Positions 8,358 through 18,885 of a stretch of DNA of 64,000 nucleotides are shown here, in pieces (the stretch's first letter is position 1; each line of letters begins with the position of its first letter). The position numbers were made by a program, and so were the translations under genes. Location of the stretch: the NCBI GenBank assembly GCA_951813555.1, contig OX638344.1, forward strand, positions 434,001 through 498,000, given 5' to 3'. The notes below the pieces were generated by a model. That model did not search any database. It was not told where the DNA came from and saw nothing but the letters and a program-made list of their open reading frames with translations. Source of the stretch: an uncultured Acidimicrobiales bacterium. Its GTDB lineage: Bacteria > Actinomycetota > Acidimicrobiia > Acidimicrobiales > Bin134.

Positions 8358-10315
8358 CAGAGCCCTGCCCTCGTGATGAACCACACCAGCAGCGCCACCG
8401 CGCCGATGGCGATGCCCAGGGCATAGCTGCGGACCAGGCCGGTTTGCGACGCCCTCAGCTTGGTGCCAGCCCGGCGGACCAGGGTGCCGGTGGCGTTCAC
8501 CGCGCCGTCCACCACCTGCTCATCGAACTGGGTGGTGCGCTCGAATGCCCGGCGGCCGGGACCGCCCATGAAGTTGGTGACGACCTCGTCGACGCGCCAG
8601 GCCCGGGCCAAGAACGGGTGCTCGATGCGGGCCGGGTCGATCCGGCGGCGGATATACACCGCGGCCCCAGCCGACACCCCGCCCAGGCTGCCCACAATGG
8701 CGACAATGGCCAGTACCCATTGGGTACCTCCGCCAAAGGAGAGATGGCCCTCGTTGCCGAACAGGGACGGCTTCAGCCAGTTGCCCAAGAAGTGGACATC
8801 GGAGGTGAACGGCAGATTGAACACTCCGGCCACCATGGCCAAACCCGCTAGCAGCACCAACGGAATGGTCATGGTCCAGGGCGACTCGTGGGGGTGGCGG
8901 TGGGGCGGGATGGCCTCGTCAGCCTCGGTGTCGGCCTCCGCTTCGGCCTCGGCAGAGTGGTCGTCCCCGGACACCCAGCGAGGCGGGCCGAAGAACGTCA
9001 TGAGCACCAGTCGGGTCATGTAAAAGGCGGTGAGAATGGCGGTGATCAATAGCAGCAGCCACAGCACTTTGTTCTCGCCGTAGGCGTAGGCCAGGATCTC
9101 GTCTTTCGACCAGAAGCCGGAGAACGGCGGTACGCCGGCGATGGCCAGCCACCCGGCCACGAAGGTCATCGAGGTGATGGGCAGCAGCCGGACCAGACCG
9201 CCGTAGCGGCGGATGTCCTGGTCGCCGTCCATGCCGTGGATCACCGACCCGGCCCCCAGGAACAGCAGCGCCTTGAAGAAGGCGTGGGTGACCATGTGGA
9301 AGATGGCGGCCACATAAGCCCCTGAGCCCACGGCCACAAACATGAACCCGAGCTGGCTGACGGTGGAGTAGGCCAGCACTTTCTTGATGTCGTTTTGAGC
9401 CACGGCGATGGTGGCGGCCATCAGCGCGGTGCCCAGGCCCACCCACATGATGAGGTCGGGCACCCAATCGTGGGACGCGGCGATGATCGGGTTCATCCGG
9501 GTGAGCAGGTACACCCCGGCGGTGACCATGGTGGCGGCGTGGATGAGGGCCGACACCGGCGTGGGTCCCGCCATGGCGTCGGGCAGCCAGATGTGCAGCG
9601 GGAACTGGGCCGACTTGCCGGCCGCGCCCACCAAAAGCAGCACCACGATGGCCGACGCGGTGCTGGCCGCCACCCCATTTTTCTCTAGGTCGAAGAAGAT
9701 CTCCCCGTACTGGAGCGACCCGAAGGTCAAGAACGCTAGGAGCATGGCCACCAAAAAGCCCCAGTCGCCCACCCGGTTGGTGACGAACGCCTTCTTGCCG
9801 GCCGAGGCGTTGGCCTCATCGGTGAACCAGAACGAGATCAGCAGGTACGAGCAGGCCCCCACTCCTTCCCAGCCCAGGAAGGTGAGCAGCAGGTTGTCGC
9901 CCAGCACCAGCATGAGCATGGAGAAGGCGAACAGGTTGAGGTAAATGAAGAACTTGGAGAAGCCCTCGTCGCCGTGCATGTAGCCGATGGAGTACAGGTG
10001 GATGAGGGCCCCCACCCCGGTCACGAACAACGCCATGGTGACCGACAGCGGGTCGGCCAAAAAGCCGATATCCACCGCCAGCTTCCCGGCGGGCACCCAC
10101 TCGAACAGGGTGAACACCGTCTCCCGCTCGTCGCCCTCGTGGCCCACCAGCCCGATGAACACCAGCAGGGTGGCGATGAATGAGCCGCCCATCATGGCGG
10201 TAGCCAGCCAGCCGGCCCGGGGCTCGCCCAGACGGCGGCCCAACGCCATCAAGATCAGCACCCCGGCCAGCGGAAAGGCGGGGATCAGCCAGACCAGGTC
10301 AACGAGGGTGCTCAT
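8357..10315 (-). CDS. nuoL: NADH-quinone oxidoreductase subunit L
   Basis: NuoL is the distal antiporter-like pump subunit, 652 residues here with the long lateral helix at the C-terminus. Diagnostic segments are LLTFLGWEGVGACSYLLISFWF, FPLHIWLPDAMAGPTPVSAL and NDIKKVLAYSTVSQLGFMF. A His/acid-rich cytoplasmic loop (about residues 462-485: SAEAEAEADTEADEAIPPHR) is longer than in E. coli NuoL. The stop overlaps nuoM. A 54-bp gap separates it from nuoK, the largest gap in this part of the operon. Confidence 0.95.
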   Translation of the reverse strand: MSTLVDLVWLIPAFPLAGVLILMALGRRLGEPRAGWLATAMMGGSFIATLLVFIGLVGHEGDERETVFTLFEWVPAGKLAVDIGFLADPLSVTMALFVTGVGALIHLYSIGYMHGDEGFSKFFIYLNLFAFSMLMLVLGDNLLLTFLGWEGVGACSYLLISFWFTDEANASAGKKAFVTNRVGDWGFLVAMLLAFLTFGSLQYGEIFFDLEKNGVAASTASAIVVLLLVGAAGKSAQFPLHIWLPDAMAGPTPVSALIHAATMVTAGVYLLTRMNPIIAASHDWVPDLIMWVGLGTALMAATIAVAQNDIKKVLAYSTVSQLGFMFVAVGSGAYVAAIFHMVTHAFFKALLFLGAGSVIHGMDGDQDIRRYGGLVRLLPITSMTFVAGWLAIAGVPPFSGFWSKDEILAYAYGENKVLWLLLLITAILTAFYMTRLVLMTFFGPPRWVSGDDHSAEAEAEADTEADEAIPPHRHPHESPWTMTIPLVLLAGLAMVAGVFNLPFTSDVHFLGNWLKPSLFGNEGHLSFGGGTQWVLAIVAIVGSLGGVSAGAAVYIRRRIDPARIEHPFLARAWRVDEVVTNFMGGPGRRAFERTTQFDEQVVDGAVNATGTLVRRAGTKLRASQTGLVRSYALGIAIGAVALLVWFITRAGL

Positions 10316-10369
10316 CTACCTGTCCCCGCGTATCCGGTGTTCTCGGCAATCCATCGACTCATGACGGCG

Positions 10370-10672
10370 CTATCCCCTCAACGCCGATAGGTCGTCGGCG
10401 GTGGCTTGGGGGCGGCGGCGGTTGATGGCCACCACGATGGCCAACCCCACCACCACCTCGGCAGCGGCCACCACCAGCACGAAGAACACCGACACCTGCC
10501 CGCCGATGTCGCCCAACTCCCGTCCGAAGGTGACGAAGGTGAGGTTGACGGCGTTGAGCATCAGCTCCACGCACATGAACATGATCAGCGGGTTGCGCCG
10601 CACCAAGAGGCCCACCGCGCCGATGGTGAACAGGGCGGCGGCCAAAATCAGATACCAGGAGGCGGTGACCAT
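10370..10672 (-). CDS. nuoK: NADH-quinone oxidoreductase subunit K
   Basis: This is a 100-residue, three-helix membrane subunit. [17 protein letters not shown] sequence is seen as [19 protein letters not shown], which has the conserved Glu of the E-channel, and a second Glu is present in [20 protein letters not shown]. Its ATG overlaps the stop of nuoJ. The length is normal for NuoK. Confidence 0.95.
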   Translation of the reverse strand: MVTASWYLILAAALFTIGAVGLLVRRNPLIMFMCVELMLNAVNLTFVTFGRELGDIGGQVSVFFVLVVAAAEVVVGLAIVVAINRRRPQATADDLSALRG

Positions 10673-11223
10673 CAGTCGTCCTCCGCGGTTTCCTGGGCTT
10701 CGTCGCTGCGGGCCATGCGGCGGGACATGACCACCGCACCCACCACCGAGATGGTGAGCAAGGCGGCGGTGGCCTCAAAGGCGTACACGTAGTCGGTGAA
10801 CAGCGCGTCGGCAATCTGGCGCAGGTTGGAGTACTGACCAGACACTTCCAATGTCAGTTCCTTGGTGTGGAACGCACCGATATCGCTGTTTACGAGAAAG
10901 GCCACCGCCAAACCGAAGGTGCCCAAACCGACGATGGCAGCCAGAACACGCTGACCGGTGATGGGCTCCACCGACAGGTCTTCCAGCCGGTCCACGCCCA
11001 ACAGCATGATCACGAACAAGAACAGCACCACGATGGCCCCGGCATAGACGATGATCTGCACCGCGGCTAGAAAGTGGGCCTCCAGATTGAGGAAGAGCAC
11101 GGCCATTCCGAACAGGGTTCCCACCAGGCTCAACGCGGCGTGGACCGGGTTGCGGGCCAGCACCACGCCCAGCGCCCCGGCCAACACGATGGCCGCGCAC
11201 ACAATGAAGACCGCGGTCTCCAT
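10672..11223 (-). CDS. nuoJ: NADH-quinone oxidoreductase subunit J
   Basis: This 183-residue protein has five predicted helices. The conserved third-helix motif is visible as [22 protein letters not shown], the pi-bulge helix that couples quinone reduction to pumping. The C-terminal tail is short and charged. Start and stop codons overlap nuoI and nuoK. Confidence 0.95.
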   Translation of the reverse strand: METAVFIVCAAIVLAGALGVVLARNPVHAALSLVGTLFGMAVLFLNLEAHFLAAVQIIVYAGAIVVLFLFVIMLLGVDRLEDLSVEPITGQRVLAAIVGLGTFGLAVAFLVNSDIGAFHTKELTLEVSGQYSNLRQIADALFTDYVYAFEATAALLTISVVGAVVMSRRMARSDEAQETAEDD

Positions 11224-11876
11224 CAGTGATGGCCTCCATGATCGTCGCGGTCAGGCTCTTCGTCGGGCTCACCTTCGGCCTTTTGGCCCCGTTCGGGGGA
11301 GCGGATGCCGTAGCCCAGCTCGCCCGACCAGGCCACCTGGCCCTCGTAGTCGGCCCGTCCCGACGGGGATGTGGCCCGAACCCAGGCCGAGGTGTGCTCG
11401 TCATCGCCTGGGTGCCAGTCCTCCCAGGGAAGCTGCTGGGGCCGGCCGTCGTCGCCCACCACCAGCTCGTCTTTGGTGTAGATGGCGTCAGACCGGTTGG
11501 TGAACGAGAACTCGAACAGCTTCGACTCAGTGATGGCCTCGGTGGGACAGGCCTCCACGCACAGGTCGCAGTGGATACACCGCAGGTAGTTGATCTCGTA
11601 CACGTAGCCGAAGCGCTCGCCGGGCGACACCGGATCGTCGGGCGGGTTGTCAGCCCCCCGCACGTAGATGCAGCGGGCCGGGCACACACCGGCGCACAGC
11701 TCGCACCCGATGCACTTCTCCATCCCGTCCTCGTAGCGGTTGAGCACATGGCGGCCGTGGAAGCGCTCGGGCTTGGGGCGCTTCTCATCGGGGTACTGGG
11801 TGGTGACCACCCGGCCGCTCTCGGTGCCCTTGAACATCTTGCGGAGCGTGACCGCGAATCCTTGGAGGTATCCCAT
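11223..11876 (-). CDS. nuoI: NADH-quinone oxidoreductase subunit I (two [4Fe-4S])
   Basis: This 217-residue peripheral-arm subunit carries clusters N6a and N6b. Two motifs are seen: [16 protein letters not shown] and [16 protein letters not shown]. The preceding [23 protein letters not shown] is typical. The C-terminal 60 residues after the clusters form a charged tail rich in Asp, Glu and His ([14 protein letters not shown]) that is longer than in E. coli NuoI. The start overlaps the nuoH stop (TAATG). Confidence 0.95.
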   Translation of the reverse strand: MGYLQGFAVTLRKMFKGTESGRVVTTQYPDEKRPKPERFHGRHVLNRYEDGMEKCIGCELCAGVCPARCIYVRGADNPPDDPVSPGERFGYVYEINYLRCIHCDLCVEACPTEAITESKLFEFSFTNRSDAIYTKDELVVGDDGRPQQLPWEDWHPGDDEHTSAWVRATSPSGRADYEGQVAWSGELGYGIRSPERGQKAEGEPDEEPDRDDHGGHH

Positions 11877-13102
11877 TAGACAAACTCTCCTTGGGGATCA
11901 AGCTCTCGGCGTTGGCGGGCGGCCCGCAGGGCCAGGGCCAACAGACTGGCCAGGGCGGCCATGATGGCCAACGCCACGATCACCGCCGCGGCCCGGTTCC
12001 AGCCCCGGTCGCCGGCCACGTCGTAGGAGGCCAGCACCAGCAGCCACCCCAGCGAAAGGGGGATGAGCAGCTTCCAGCCCAAGTCCATGAGCTGGTCGTA
12101 GCGAAAGCGGGGCAAGGTGGCCCGCAGCCACACGAAGAAGAACAGGAACAGCATCAGCTTGACGAAGAACCACAGCACGCCCGACAGCCAGCCCACCGAG
12201 GTGAAGTCGGGGCCATTGGGGCCACCCAAGAACAGCGTCACCACGATGGCCGACATGGTGATCATGTTCATGAACTCGGCCAGGTAGAACAGGGCGAATC
12301 GGATGGAGCTGTACTCGGTGTGGAAGCCGCCGACCAGCTCTTGCTCGGCCTCTACTAAGTCGAACGGGGGTCGATTGAGCTCGGCGGTGGCCGCAATCAA
12401 GAAGATAACCATGGGCACCACCCAGGTGACCCACAGGTTCCAGTTCCACACCGACTGCTCAGACACGATCTGGTTGGTGGACAAGCTGCCCGACTTCAAC
12501 AGCACCGCAGCCAGCGACAGGCCCAACGCGGCCTCGTAGGACACCATCTGAGCCGAGGCCCGCACCGAGGCCAACAGGGGATACTTGGAACCCGACGACC
12601 AGCCGGCCAGCATGACCCCGTAGACCGCCACCGACGACATGGCCAGCACCAGCAGGATCCCCACCGGCGGGTCGGCAACTTGGAGGAAGGTCTCGTGGCC
12701 GAACAGGCTCACCCGGCCGTTGCCGCCGCTGAAGTTGCCCCCCACGGGGACCACGGCGAACACCAAGAATGCGGGTACCAGCGACAAGTAGGGGGCCAGC
12801 TTGAAGACGAGCCGGTCGGACTTCTCGGGAATGAGGTCTTCCTTGAAGAACAGCTTGATGCCGTCGGCCAGCGTCTGGAGGATGCCGAACGGGCCGGCCA
12901 GGTTGGGGCCGATGCGGTTCTGCATGTCGCTGATGACCTTGCGCTCAAACCAGATCATCAACATGACGGCCACCATCAGCAAGGCGAAGGCCACCCCAAC
13001 CTTGAACAGGGTGATGAGCACCTCGGCCAAGCCCACTCCGCCGGTATACAGCGGGTCGAGGCCGAACACGGTGGGGCCGGGCAGCGGCACGCCGACAATC
13101 AT
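11876..13102 (-). CDS. nuoH: NADH-quinone oxidoreductase subunit H
   Basis: NuoH forms the quinone-binding chamber where the peripheral arm meets the membrane. The 408-residue protein has eight to nine helices and the signature motifs [17 protein letters not shown] and [19 protein letters not shown], with the acidic residues lining the quinone site. It overlaps nuoG by 4 nt at its start. The C-terminal region after residue 340 has one additional hydrophobic helix. Confidence 0.95.
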   Translation of the reverse strand: MIVGVPLPGPTVFGLDPLYTGGVGLAEVLITLFKVGVAFALLMVAVMLMIWFERKVISDMQNRIGPNLAGPFGILQTLADGIKLFFKEDLIPEKSDRLVFKLAPYLSLVPAFLVFAVVPVGGNFSGGNGRVSLFGHETFLQVADPPVGILLVLAMSSVAVYGVMLAGWSSGSKYPLLASVRASAQMVSYEAALGLSLAAVLLKSGSLSTNQIVSEQSVWNWNLWVTWVVPMVIFLIAATAELNRPPFDLVEAEQELVGGFHTEYSSIRFALFYLAEFMNMITMSAIVVTLFLGGPNGPDFTSVGWLSGVLWFFVKLMLFLFFFVWLRATLPRFRYDQLMDLGWKLLIPLSLGWLLVLASYDVAGDRGWNRAAAVIVALAIMAALASLLALALRAARQRRELDPQGEFV

Positions 13103-15642
13103 CGGGTTTGGATCCTCACGTCGGTGACCACCGAGGCAGGGTCGATCAGATCTCTTACGTCCAAGTCGGGATAGCTGTACCCGAAGACCGCAGTGCCCCG
13201 AGGCACACCGGGATCGACCACTATCGGCATGCTCATCTCACCGACGTGCGAAATCACCTGCACTTCGGTGCCGGGATCAACCCCGACGCGCTGGAAGTCG
13301 TAGGGGTTTACCGCGAGGGCCGCGGCATTGGCCAGCCCGGCCAGCGAGGGGGCGTGCCTCACCAAGGTGCCCCGGTCGTACATGCGCCGCGACGACACCA
13401 ACCGCAGGCTGTAGGCATCGACATGGGGCACCAATGTGGCGCTATCCGGCGGAGAGAACACGATAGAACTGTCGGCAGCCACCAAACCGTCGGTCTCGGC
13501 GTCAATGGCATCCAGGGAGAGGTTCCGGTGCGATGGAGCCACCTGGACGATCTCCTCCCACACCTCTTCGGAGCTGGCGAAACCGAATTCGGCGTCGAGC
13601 AGTCGGGCGAGCTCTGATGCGATGCCCCAGTCAGGTCGGGCCGTACCCGGCGAGGTAACCACTTGGCGCTCCCGGGTGATCCGGCCCTCCATATTGGTGT
13701 GGGTGCCCCGGCGCTCGCCGAAGCCGGCCGCGGGGAACACGATGTCGGCTTGAGCCGCAGAGGAATGCAGGAAAAGGTCGGAGGCGATGACCGTGCCCAC
13801 ATTCTGGAGGGCCAACTCGGCCACTTTGCGGTCAGGGAAGTCGCCCAGCGGGTCGGCGCCCAGCAGGATCAACACGTCGATGTTTCCGTCGACCGCCGCT
13901 TTCAGGATGCCTCGGGCGCCGGCCCCGGAGGAAGCGGGTACCGAACCCCACGATTCAGCCAGCGCAGCGCCGCCGTCGGCCAGGGTCACCCGACCGGGCA
14001 GCAGACCAGGGGCCATGCCCATGTCCAATGCACCGAGCACGTTGCCCCGGTGCAGCGCGGGCAAGAAGGCAATGCCCGGTCGCCCGCCAGCGGCCAGCAG
14101 CTTGGCCAACTTCATCAGCTCGGCCGCGGCCTCCACCGTTGGGCCAGCTGCCTCGGCCAGCGATGTGCGGCCCAGGATCACGGTGATCGGCTGGTCGGCC
14201 CGGTCGGCCAAAGCAGCCGCCGCGGCGGCCAGGGCTACGGCCGAAACCCCGCCGATCTCCCCGTCGGGTCCGGGGTCAATGTCGCCGCCCACCAGGGCCG
14301 CAGCAACGGCGGCGACCTCACCAGGACGATGGTGCAGACGGTGGGCGGCCAAGTGGCTCAGCCCGGTCGCCCGGGGAGTGAGCTCGATGAGCTGTACGCC
14401 GTCGCTGACCACGGCGTGGCGGAGCCTCAGATACAGGGTGCCCTGCTGCTCTTTGGGATCGGGACCCATCAGGATGACGGTGCCGCCCGGAGTGCAAGCC
14501 CCATTGATGGTGGCCCGAGGCAGGCTGAGCACCGCATCAGCGGGCAGGCCGTCGTCGAGCTGAGCGTCGACGTGGTCGGTGCCGATAACACCTTTCGCCA
14601 GCCGAGCCCAGACATACTGGTCTTCGTTGGTCAGGCGGGCCCCGCCCAAAACGGCCACCGACTGGGGGCCCTTGTTGTCGACCGCCACCCGGATGGCGTC
14701 GGCTGCCAAAGCAAGTGCTTGGTGCCAGGAGGCCTCAACCAGCTCGCTGCCGCCGGGATCGGGCTGGCCCAACGGGGTCCCCCGCACCAGCGGCGACCGC
14801 AGCCGCAGATCGCTGGCAAGAGCTTCAAACGCGAATCGGTCTTTGTCGGCGAGCCATCCCCAATTTACCGCGTCGCTGTCCACTCCCTGATAGCGCAGCA
14901 CCTGATCGCGGGAGGCCTGCACCACCACCCGGTCACCCATCGGGTTGGGATAGGTGGACTCCACTTCGGTGAGGTCCCAAGGGCGGGCCTTGAACCGATA
15001 GGGAACCGCGGTGAGAGCGCCGACCGGGCAGATTTGCACCGTGTTTCCGCTGAAGTAGGAGGAGAAGGGCAAATCGGGGAAGGTGTTGACCTGGGTTTGA
15101 TCGCCCCGGTCTTGGAACGTGATAAGAGGATCGCCGGCCACCTCGTCGGCGAACCGGGTGCAGCGGTCGCAAAGGATGCAGCGCTCCCGGTCGAGATACA
15201 CCAGGTCGTTCACCGGGATGGGCTTCTCGAAGTGGCGCTTCTCTTCGACAAACCGGCTCTCGCCGGGCCCGTAGGCCATGGTCTGGTCTTGAAGAGGGCA
15301 TTCGCCGCCCTTGTCGCAAACCGGGCAGTCGAGGGGGTGGTTCAACAGCAAGAACTCCAGCACCCCGTCTTGGGCTTTGCGGGTCTGATCGGAGGTGGTG
15401 TCCACCACCATGCCCTCGCTCACCGCCACCATGCAGGAGGGTTGCAGGGCGGGCCCGCGCCCGGTGTCGATGTCCACGATGCACATGCGGCACATGCCCA
15501 CTGAGCTCATCCGGGGGTGGTAGCAGAAGTGGGGGATGTAAACCCCAGCCCGCTCAGCGGCGGCAATAACCCACTCTCCGGGGCTGGCCTCCACCGGTTG
15601 GCCGTTGACGGTGATGTTCACCACGGTCTCGGCCTCGCTCAT
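13099..15642 (-). CDS. nuoG: NADH-quinone oxidoreductase subunit G
   Basis: The start is the ATG at 15642, overlapping the nuoF stop as ATGA; longer readings run into nuoF. The 847-residue protein has an N-terminal [2Fe-2S] domain (CYHPRMSSVGMCRMCIV), then the His-Cys cluster region (LNHPLDCPVCDKGGECPLQ), then CILCDRCTRFADEVAGDPL for [4Fe-4S] N4-type binding, and a long molybdopterin-oxidoreductase-like domain from about residue 220. That domain is structural in complex I. The C-terminal domain is diverged, as is usual in Actinobacteria. Confidence 0.95.
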   Translation of the reverse strand: MSEAETVVNITVNGQPVEASPGEWVIAAAERAGVYIPHFCYHPRMSSVGMCRMCIVDIDTGRGPALQPSCMVAVSEGMVVDTTSDQTRKAQDGVLEFLLLNHPLDCPVCDKGGECPLQDQTMAYGPGESRFVEEKRHFEKPIPVNDLVYLDRERCILCDRCTRFADEVAGDPLITFQDRGDQTQVNTFPDLPFSSYFSGNTVQICPVGALTAVPYRFKARPWDLTEVESTYPNPMGDRVVVQASRDQVLRYQGVDSDAVNWGWLADKDRFAFEALASDLRLRSPLVRGTPLGQPDPGGSELVEASWHQALALAADAIRVAVDNKGPQSVAVLGGARLTNEDQYVWARLAKGVIGTDHVDAQLDDGLPADAVLSLPRATINGACTPGGTVILMGPDPKEQQGTLYLRLRHAVVSDGVQLIELTPRATGLSHLAAHRLHHRPGEVAAVAAALVGGDIDPGPDGEIGGVSAVALAAAAAALADRADQPITVILGRTSLAEAAGPTVEAAAELMKLAKLLAAGGRPGIAFLPALHRGNVLGALDMGMAPGLLPGRVTLADGGAALAESWGSVPASSGAGARGILKAAVDGNIDVLILLGADPLGDFPDRKVAELALQNVGTVIASDLFLHSSAAQADIVFPAAGFGERRGTHTNMEGRITRERQVVTSPGTARPDWGIASELARLLDAEFGFASSEEVWEEIVQVAPSHRNLSLDAIDAETDGLVAADSSIVFSPPDSATLVPHVDAYSLRLVSSRRMYDRGTLVRHAPSLAGLANAAALAVNPYDFQRVGVDPGTEVQVISHVGEMSMPIVVDPGVPRGTAVFGYSYPDLDVRDLIDPASVVTDVRIQTR

Positions 15643-16976
15643 GTTGCGACCCCTGAGGTGGTGGTGACCGAGACGGGAGTGGCGGGCAGATAGGCCTCGA
15701 ACTCGCTTCGGAACCGCTCCAGGGCCGAGGCGATGGGCGAAACAGCCGACGGCCCCAGGGGGCAGATTGTGGTCTGGCGGGGCGGCCAATGAATACCGGG
15801 ACTGATGTTGTCGCAAACATCCATCAAGAGATCAAGATCTTGGAGGCGGCCCTGACCGGCCAGAATGCGGCTGAGGATCTTCTCCAGCCAGGACGTGCCC
15901 TCCCGACAAGGCGTGCACTTGCCACAGGACTCCCGGGCAAAGAAGCGCACCACGTTGTGGCAGGCCTTGACTACATCGGTGGTGTCGTCCATGACCACGA
16001 TGGCCCCTGAGCCGAGCATGGAGCCGGCCTGGTCCACCGTGGCCTTCTCCAGGGGAATATCCAGGTGCTCCTCGAAGAACCAGGGGGCCGACGCCCCGCC
16101 GGGGATGAACGTCTTGAGGGTGCGGCCGGGGCGCGTGCCGCCGGCATAGCGGGGGTCGAAGATGATGTCCCGGAAGGTGGTGGTGCCGAAGGGCACCTCG
16201 AACACACCTGGGGAAACCACGTGGCCCGACACCGCGAACACCCGGGTGCCGGTGGAGTTGTGGGCCCCCATGGCGGCGAAGGCGGCCCCGCCGTTGGACA
16301 CGATCCACGGCAGGTTGGCCAGGGTCTCCACGTTGTTGACGATGGTGGGCTTGCCGTAGAGGCCGATGGACGCCGGGAAATAGGGTGGTTTCAGCCGGGG
16401 CATCCCCCGATTGCCCTCCAGGCTCTCAATGAGGGCGGTCTCCTCCCCCACGATGTAGGCCCCAGCCCCCCAGTGGAGGGTGATGTCCACCGAGAAGTCA
16501 TCGGCCCCGAGCACGTTGCGGCCCACATAGCCAGCCTCGTAGGCCTCGTTGAGGGCGGCGGCCAGCCGCTCCTGGGCGTGGGCCATCTCGCCGCGCACAT
16601 ACAGGAAGCACTGGGAGAGGCCCAGGGCGTAGCAGGCGATCAGACAACCCTCGATGAGCTGATGGGGATCGCGCTCCATAAGAAGGCGGTCCTTGTAGGT
16701 GCCGGGTTCGGACTCGTCGCCATTCACCACCAGATAGCGGGGCCACACCCCCGGCGGACAGAACCCCCACTTGACCCCAGCGGGGAACCCGGCACCGCCC
16801 CGGCCCAGCAGGCTGGCCGTGCGAACCTCGCCGTGGACCTCGGCCGGCGCCATCTCCAGTGCCCGACGCAGCCCGGCATAGCCTCCGGTGCGCTCGTAGC
16901 CGGCCAATGTGTGGCCGTCGTCCACGTCGAAGCGGGAGGTGATGATCCGCAGGTCTTGGTCCGCGGGCGCGCTCAT
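15639..16976 (-). CDS. nuoF: NADH-quinone oxidoreductase subunit F (NADH/FMN site)
   Basis: NuoF oxidises NADH and passes electrons through FMN and cluster N3. The ATG at 16976 gives a normal 445-residue protein; longer upstream reading overlaps nuoE. Visible are the glycine-rich flavin/NADH site GRGGAGFPAGVKWGFCP (about residues 57-75), GAGAYIVGEETALIESLEG, and the [4Fe-4S] motif SCGKCTPCREGTSWLEKIL near residue 355. It is the only NADH-input subunit in the window, so this is a full NADH-linked complex I rather than an 11-subunit form. Confidence 0.95.
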   Translation of the reverse strand: MSAPADQDLRIITSRFDVDDGHTLAGYERTGGYAGLRRALEMAPAEVHGEVRTASLLGRGGAGFPAGVKWGFCPPGVWPRYLVVNGDESEPGTYKDRLLMERDPHQLIEGCLIACYALGLSQCFLYVRGEMAHAQERLAAALNEAYEAGYVGRNVLGADDFSVDITLHWGAGAYIVGEETALIESLEGNRGMPRLKPPYFPASIGLYGKPTIVNNVETLANLPWIVSNGGAAFAAMGAHNSTGTRVFAVSGHVVSPGVFEVPFGTTTFRDIIFDPRYAGGTRPGRTLKTFIPGGASAPWFFEEHLDIPLEKATVDQAGSMLGSGAIVVMDDTTDVVKACHNVVRFFARESCGKCTPCREGTSWLEKILSRILAGQGRLQDLDLLMDVCDNISPGIHWPPRQTTICPLGPSAVSPIASALERFRSEFEAYLPATPVSVTTTSGVAT

Positions 16977-16978
16977 GA

Positions 16979-17593
16979 TCAATCTCCGTTGTCGGAGGGG
17001 TTGCGGGCCATCCAGGCGGGCTCGCCTTGGCCGTCGGGATGCGATACCCCAGCCCAGCGGTCCTCGCCAACGTGCTGGCGGACCTTGGCCAGCTTGCCGT
17101 GGGGAGCGAATCCGGCGGTTCCGGCCCGCAACTCGCCCACTAGCTGGTCGAAATCCTCGGTGGTAACCAGGTTGCGGTAGCGGTAGTTGACCTGGAGACA
17201 GGGCGCCTCGGTGCAGGCGGCGATGCACTCCACGGCTTCGAGGGTGATCTTGCCATCGTCGGTGGTCCCGCCGGGCCTGACCCCCAAGGTGGTCTCTGCG
17301 TAATGAATCAACTCCGACGAGCCCAGCAAGTGACAGGAGATGCCGTTGCAGATGTTGACCATGTAGTCGCCTACCGGTTCCCGCTTCAGCATCTCGTAGA
17401 AGCTGCACGTGCCCATCACCTCGGCGGGGGTGACGCCCACCAGCTCGGCGATGTGGGCCATGGCATCCTCGGTGACGTAGCCGTCTTGCTCTTGGGCCAG
17501 GTGCAGCAGCGGGATAAGGGCAGACCGGGTAACCGGATACCGGCCGATGATCTCCTGGGCGACCGTGAGATTGGCGGGGTTGAGGCGGGCCAT
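16979..17593 (-). CDS. nuoE: NADH-quinone oxidoreductase subunit E ([2Fe-2S])
   Basis: This is a 204-residue thioredoxin-fold subunit carrying cluster N1a. The four ligands are spread in the pattern MGTCSFYEML, CNGISCHLLG and ECIAACTEAPC. The last 40 residues form a variable tail. It lies two bases from nuoF and three from nuoD, so translation is probably coupled. Confidence 0.95.
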   Translation of the reverse strand: MARLNPANLTVAQEIIGRYPVTRSALIPLLHLAQEQDGYVTEDAMAHIAELVGVTPAEVMGTCSFYEMLKREPVGDYMVNICNGISCHLLGSSELIHYAETTLGVRPGGTTDDGKITLEAVECIAACTEAPCLQVNYRYRNLVTTEDFDQLVGELRAGTAGFAPHGKLAKVRQHVGEDRWAGVSHPDGQGEPAWMARNPSDNGD

Positions 17594-17595
17594 GG

Positions 17596-18885
17596 CTAGC
17601 GATCCACCTCCCCCATGATGGGATCAACCGACGAGATGATGGCCACCGCGTCGGCCACCATGCCCCCCTGCATCAGATGGGGCAGGGTTTGCAGGTTCAC
17701 GAAACTGGGGCCCCGAATGTGCATGCGATAGGGCACCGCGGAGCCGTCCGACACCATGTAGCAGCCCAGCTCTCCCCGGGGAGACTCCACCGCGGCGTAC
17801 ACTTCGCCCGCAGGCACCTTGAACCCCTCGGTGAAGATCTTGAAGTGGTGGATAAGAGCCTCCATCGACTCGTCGATGCGGGCTCGAGGCGGCGGAGTGA
17901 CCTTCTTGTCCTGCACCCGGTAATCGCCCGAGGGCATCTGGTCGAGGATTTGGGCCAGGATACGGATGGACTCTCTGATTTCGTTGAGCCGAATGGCGTA
18001 GCGGTCGAAGCAGTCGCCGTAGGTGCCTACCACCACGTCGAATTCCACCTGGTCATACGCCAGATAGGGCATGTCTCGGCGCAGATCCCAGACATACCCG
18101 GTGGATCGCAAGATTGGCCCGGTCACCCCCAAAGCCAGGCACTCGGCGGTGTTGATGACCCCCACACCTTGCAGCCGCTCCCGATAGATGGGCTGGCCGG
18201 TGAGCAAGGTGTCGAACTCGTTGAGCCGGGCCGGGAGCGTGTCGATCAGGGTGAGCACCTCATCTCGCCAGCCGTCGGGCAGGTCAGCGGCCACCCCGCC
18301 CGGCCGGATGTAGTTGTGGTTCATCCGCAGGCCGGTGATGGTCTCCAATAGCCGGAGGGCCTCTTCTCGCTCCCGCCAGCCGTAGATCATCATCGACACC
18401 GCGCCGATGTCCATGCCGTTGGTGGCCTGGAACAGCAGGTGGGAGCTAATGCGGTTCAGCTCGCACATCAGCATCCTGATCCACGTGGCCCGAGGGGGAA
18501 GCTCCAGGCCCAGCAGCGCCTCGGTGGCCATGGAAAAGGCCAATTCGCTGAACAACGGGGAGGCGTAGTCCATGCGGGTGACGTTGGTGGGGCCCTGGAG
18601 GTAGGTGAGGGTCTCGGCGGTCTTCTCCATGCCGGTGTGGAGGTAGCCGATGACCGGCTTGGACCGCATCACGGTCTCCCCCTCCATTTCCAGCATGAGG
18701 CGTAGCACACCGTGGGTGCTGGGGTGCTGGGGCCCCATGTTCATGACCATGCTGGTGTCGCTGGTACCGGCTTCGGCTTCGAGTCGCTCGCCGTCGTCTT
18801 CGCCGATGCGAAGCACCGCGCTGTCTTCTCGGCGGCGGACGGCCTCGTCGGTGGCGGTTTCCACCGTGGTGTCTGGCGCGCTCAC
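17596..18885 (-). CDS. nuoD: NADH-quinone oxidoreductase subunit D
   Basis: This 429-residue 49-kDa-type subunit, related to the [NiFe] hydrogenase large subunit, forms the quinone site with NuoB. Motifs seen: MNMGPQHPSTHGVLRLMLEMEG, which holds the conserved quinone-site His, and VIGYLHTGMEKTAE. An acidic 45-residue N-terminal extension precedes the conserved core. The start overlaps nuoC by 4 nt. Confidence 0.95.
   Translation of the reverse strand: MSAPDTTVETATDEAVRRREDSAVLRIGEDDGERLEAEAGTSDTSMVMNMGPQHPSTHGVLRLMLEMEGETVMRSKPVIGYLHTGMEKTAETLTYLQGPTNVTRMDYASPLFSELAFSMATEALLGLELPPRATWIRMLMCELNRISSHLLFQATNGMDIGAVSMMIYGWREREEALRLLETITGLRMNHNYIRPGGVAADLPDGWRDEVLTLIDTLPARLNEFDTLLTGQPIYRERLQGVGVINTAECLALGVTGPILRSTGYVWDLRRDMPYLAYDQVEFDVVVGTYGDCFDRYAIRLNEIRESIRILAQILDQMPSGDYRVQDKKVTPPPRARIDESMEALIHHFKIFTEGFKVPAGEVYAAVESPRGELGCYMVSDGSAVPYRMHIRGPSFVNLQTLPHLMQGGMVADAVAIISSVDPIMGEVDR

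Noticed and set aside
13663..15504. 613-codon plus-strand ORF opposite nuoG
   Set aside because: It is the antisense frame of a clear NuoG; composition is Gly/Arg/His-rich and matches no family.
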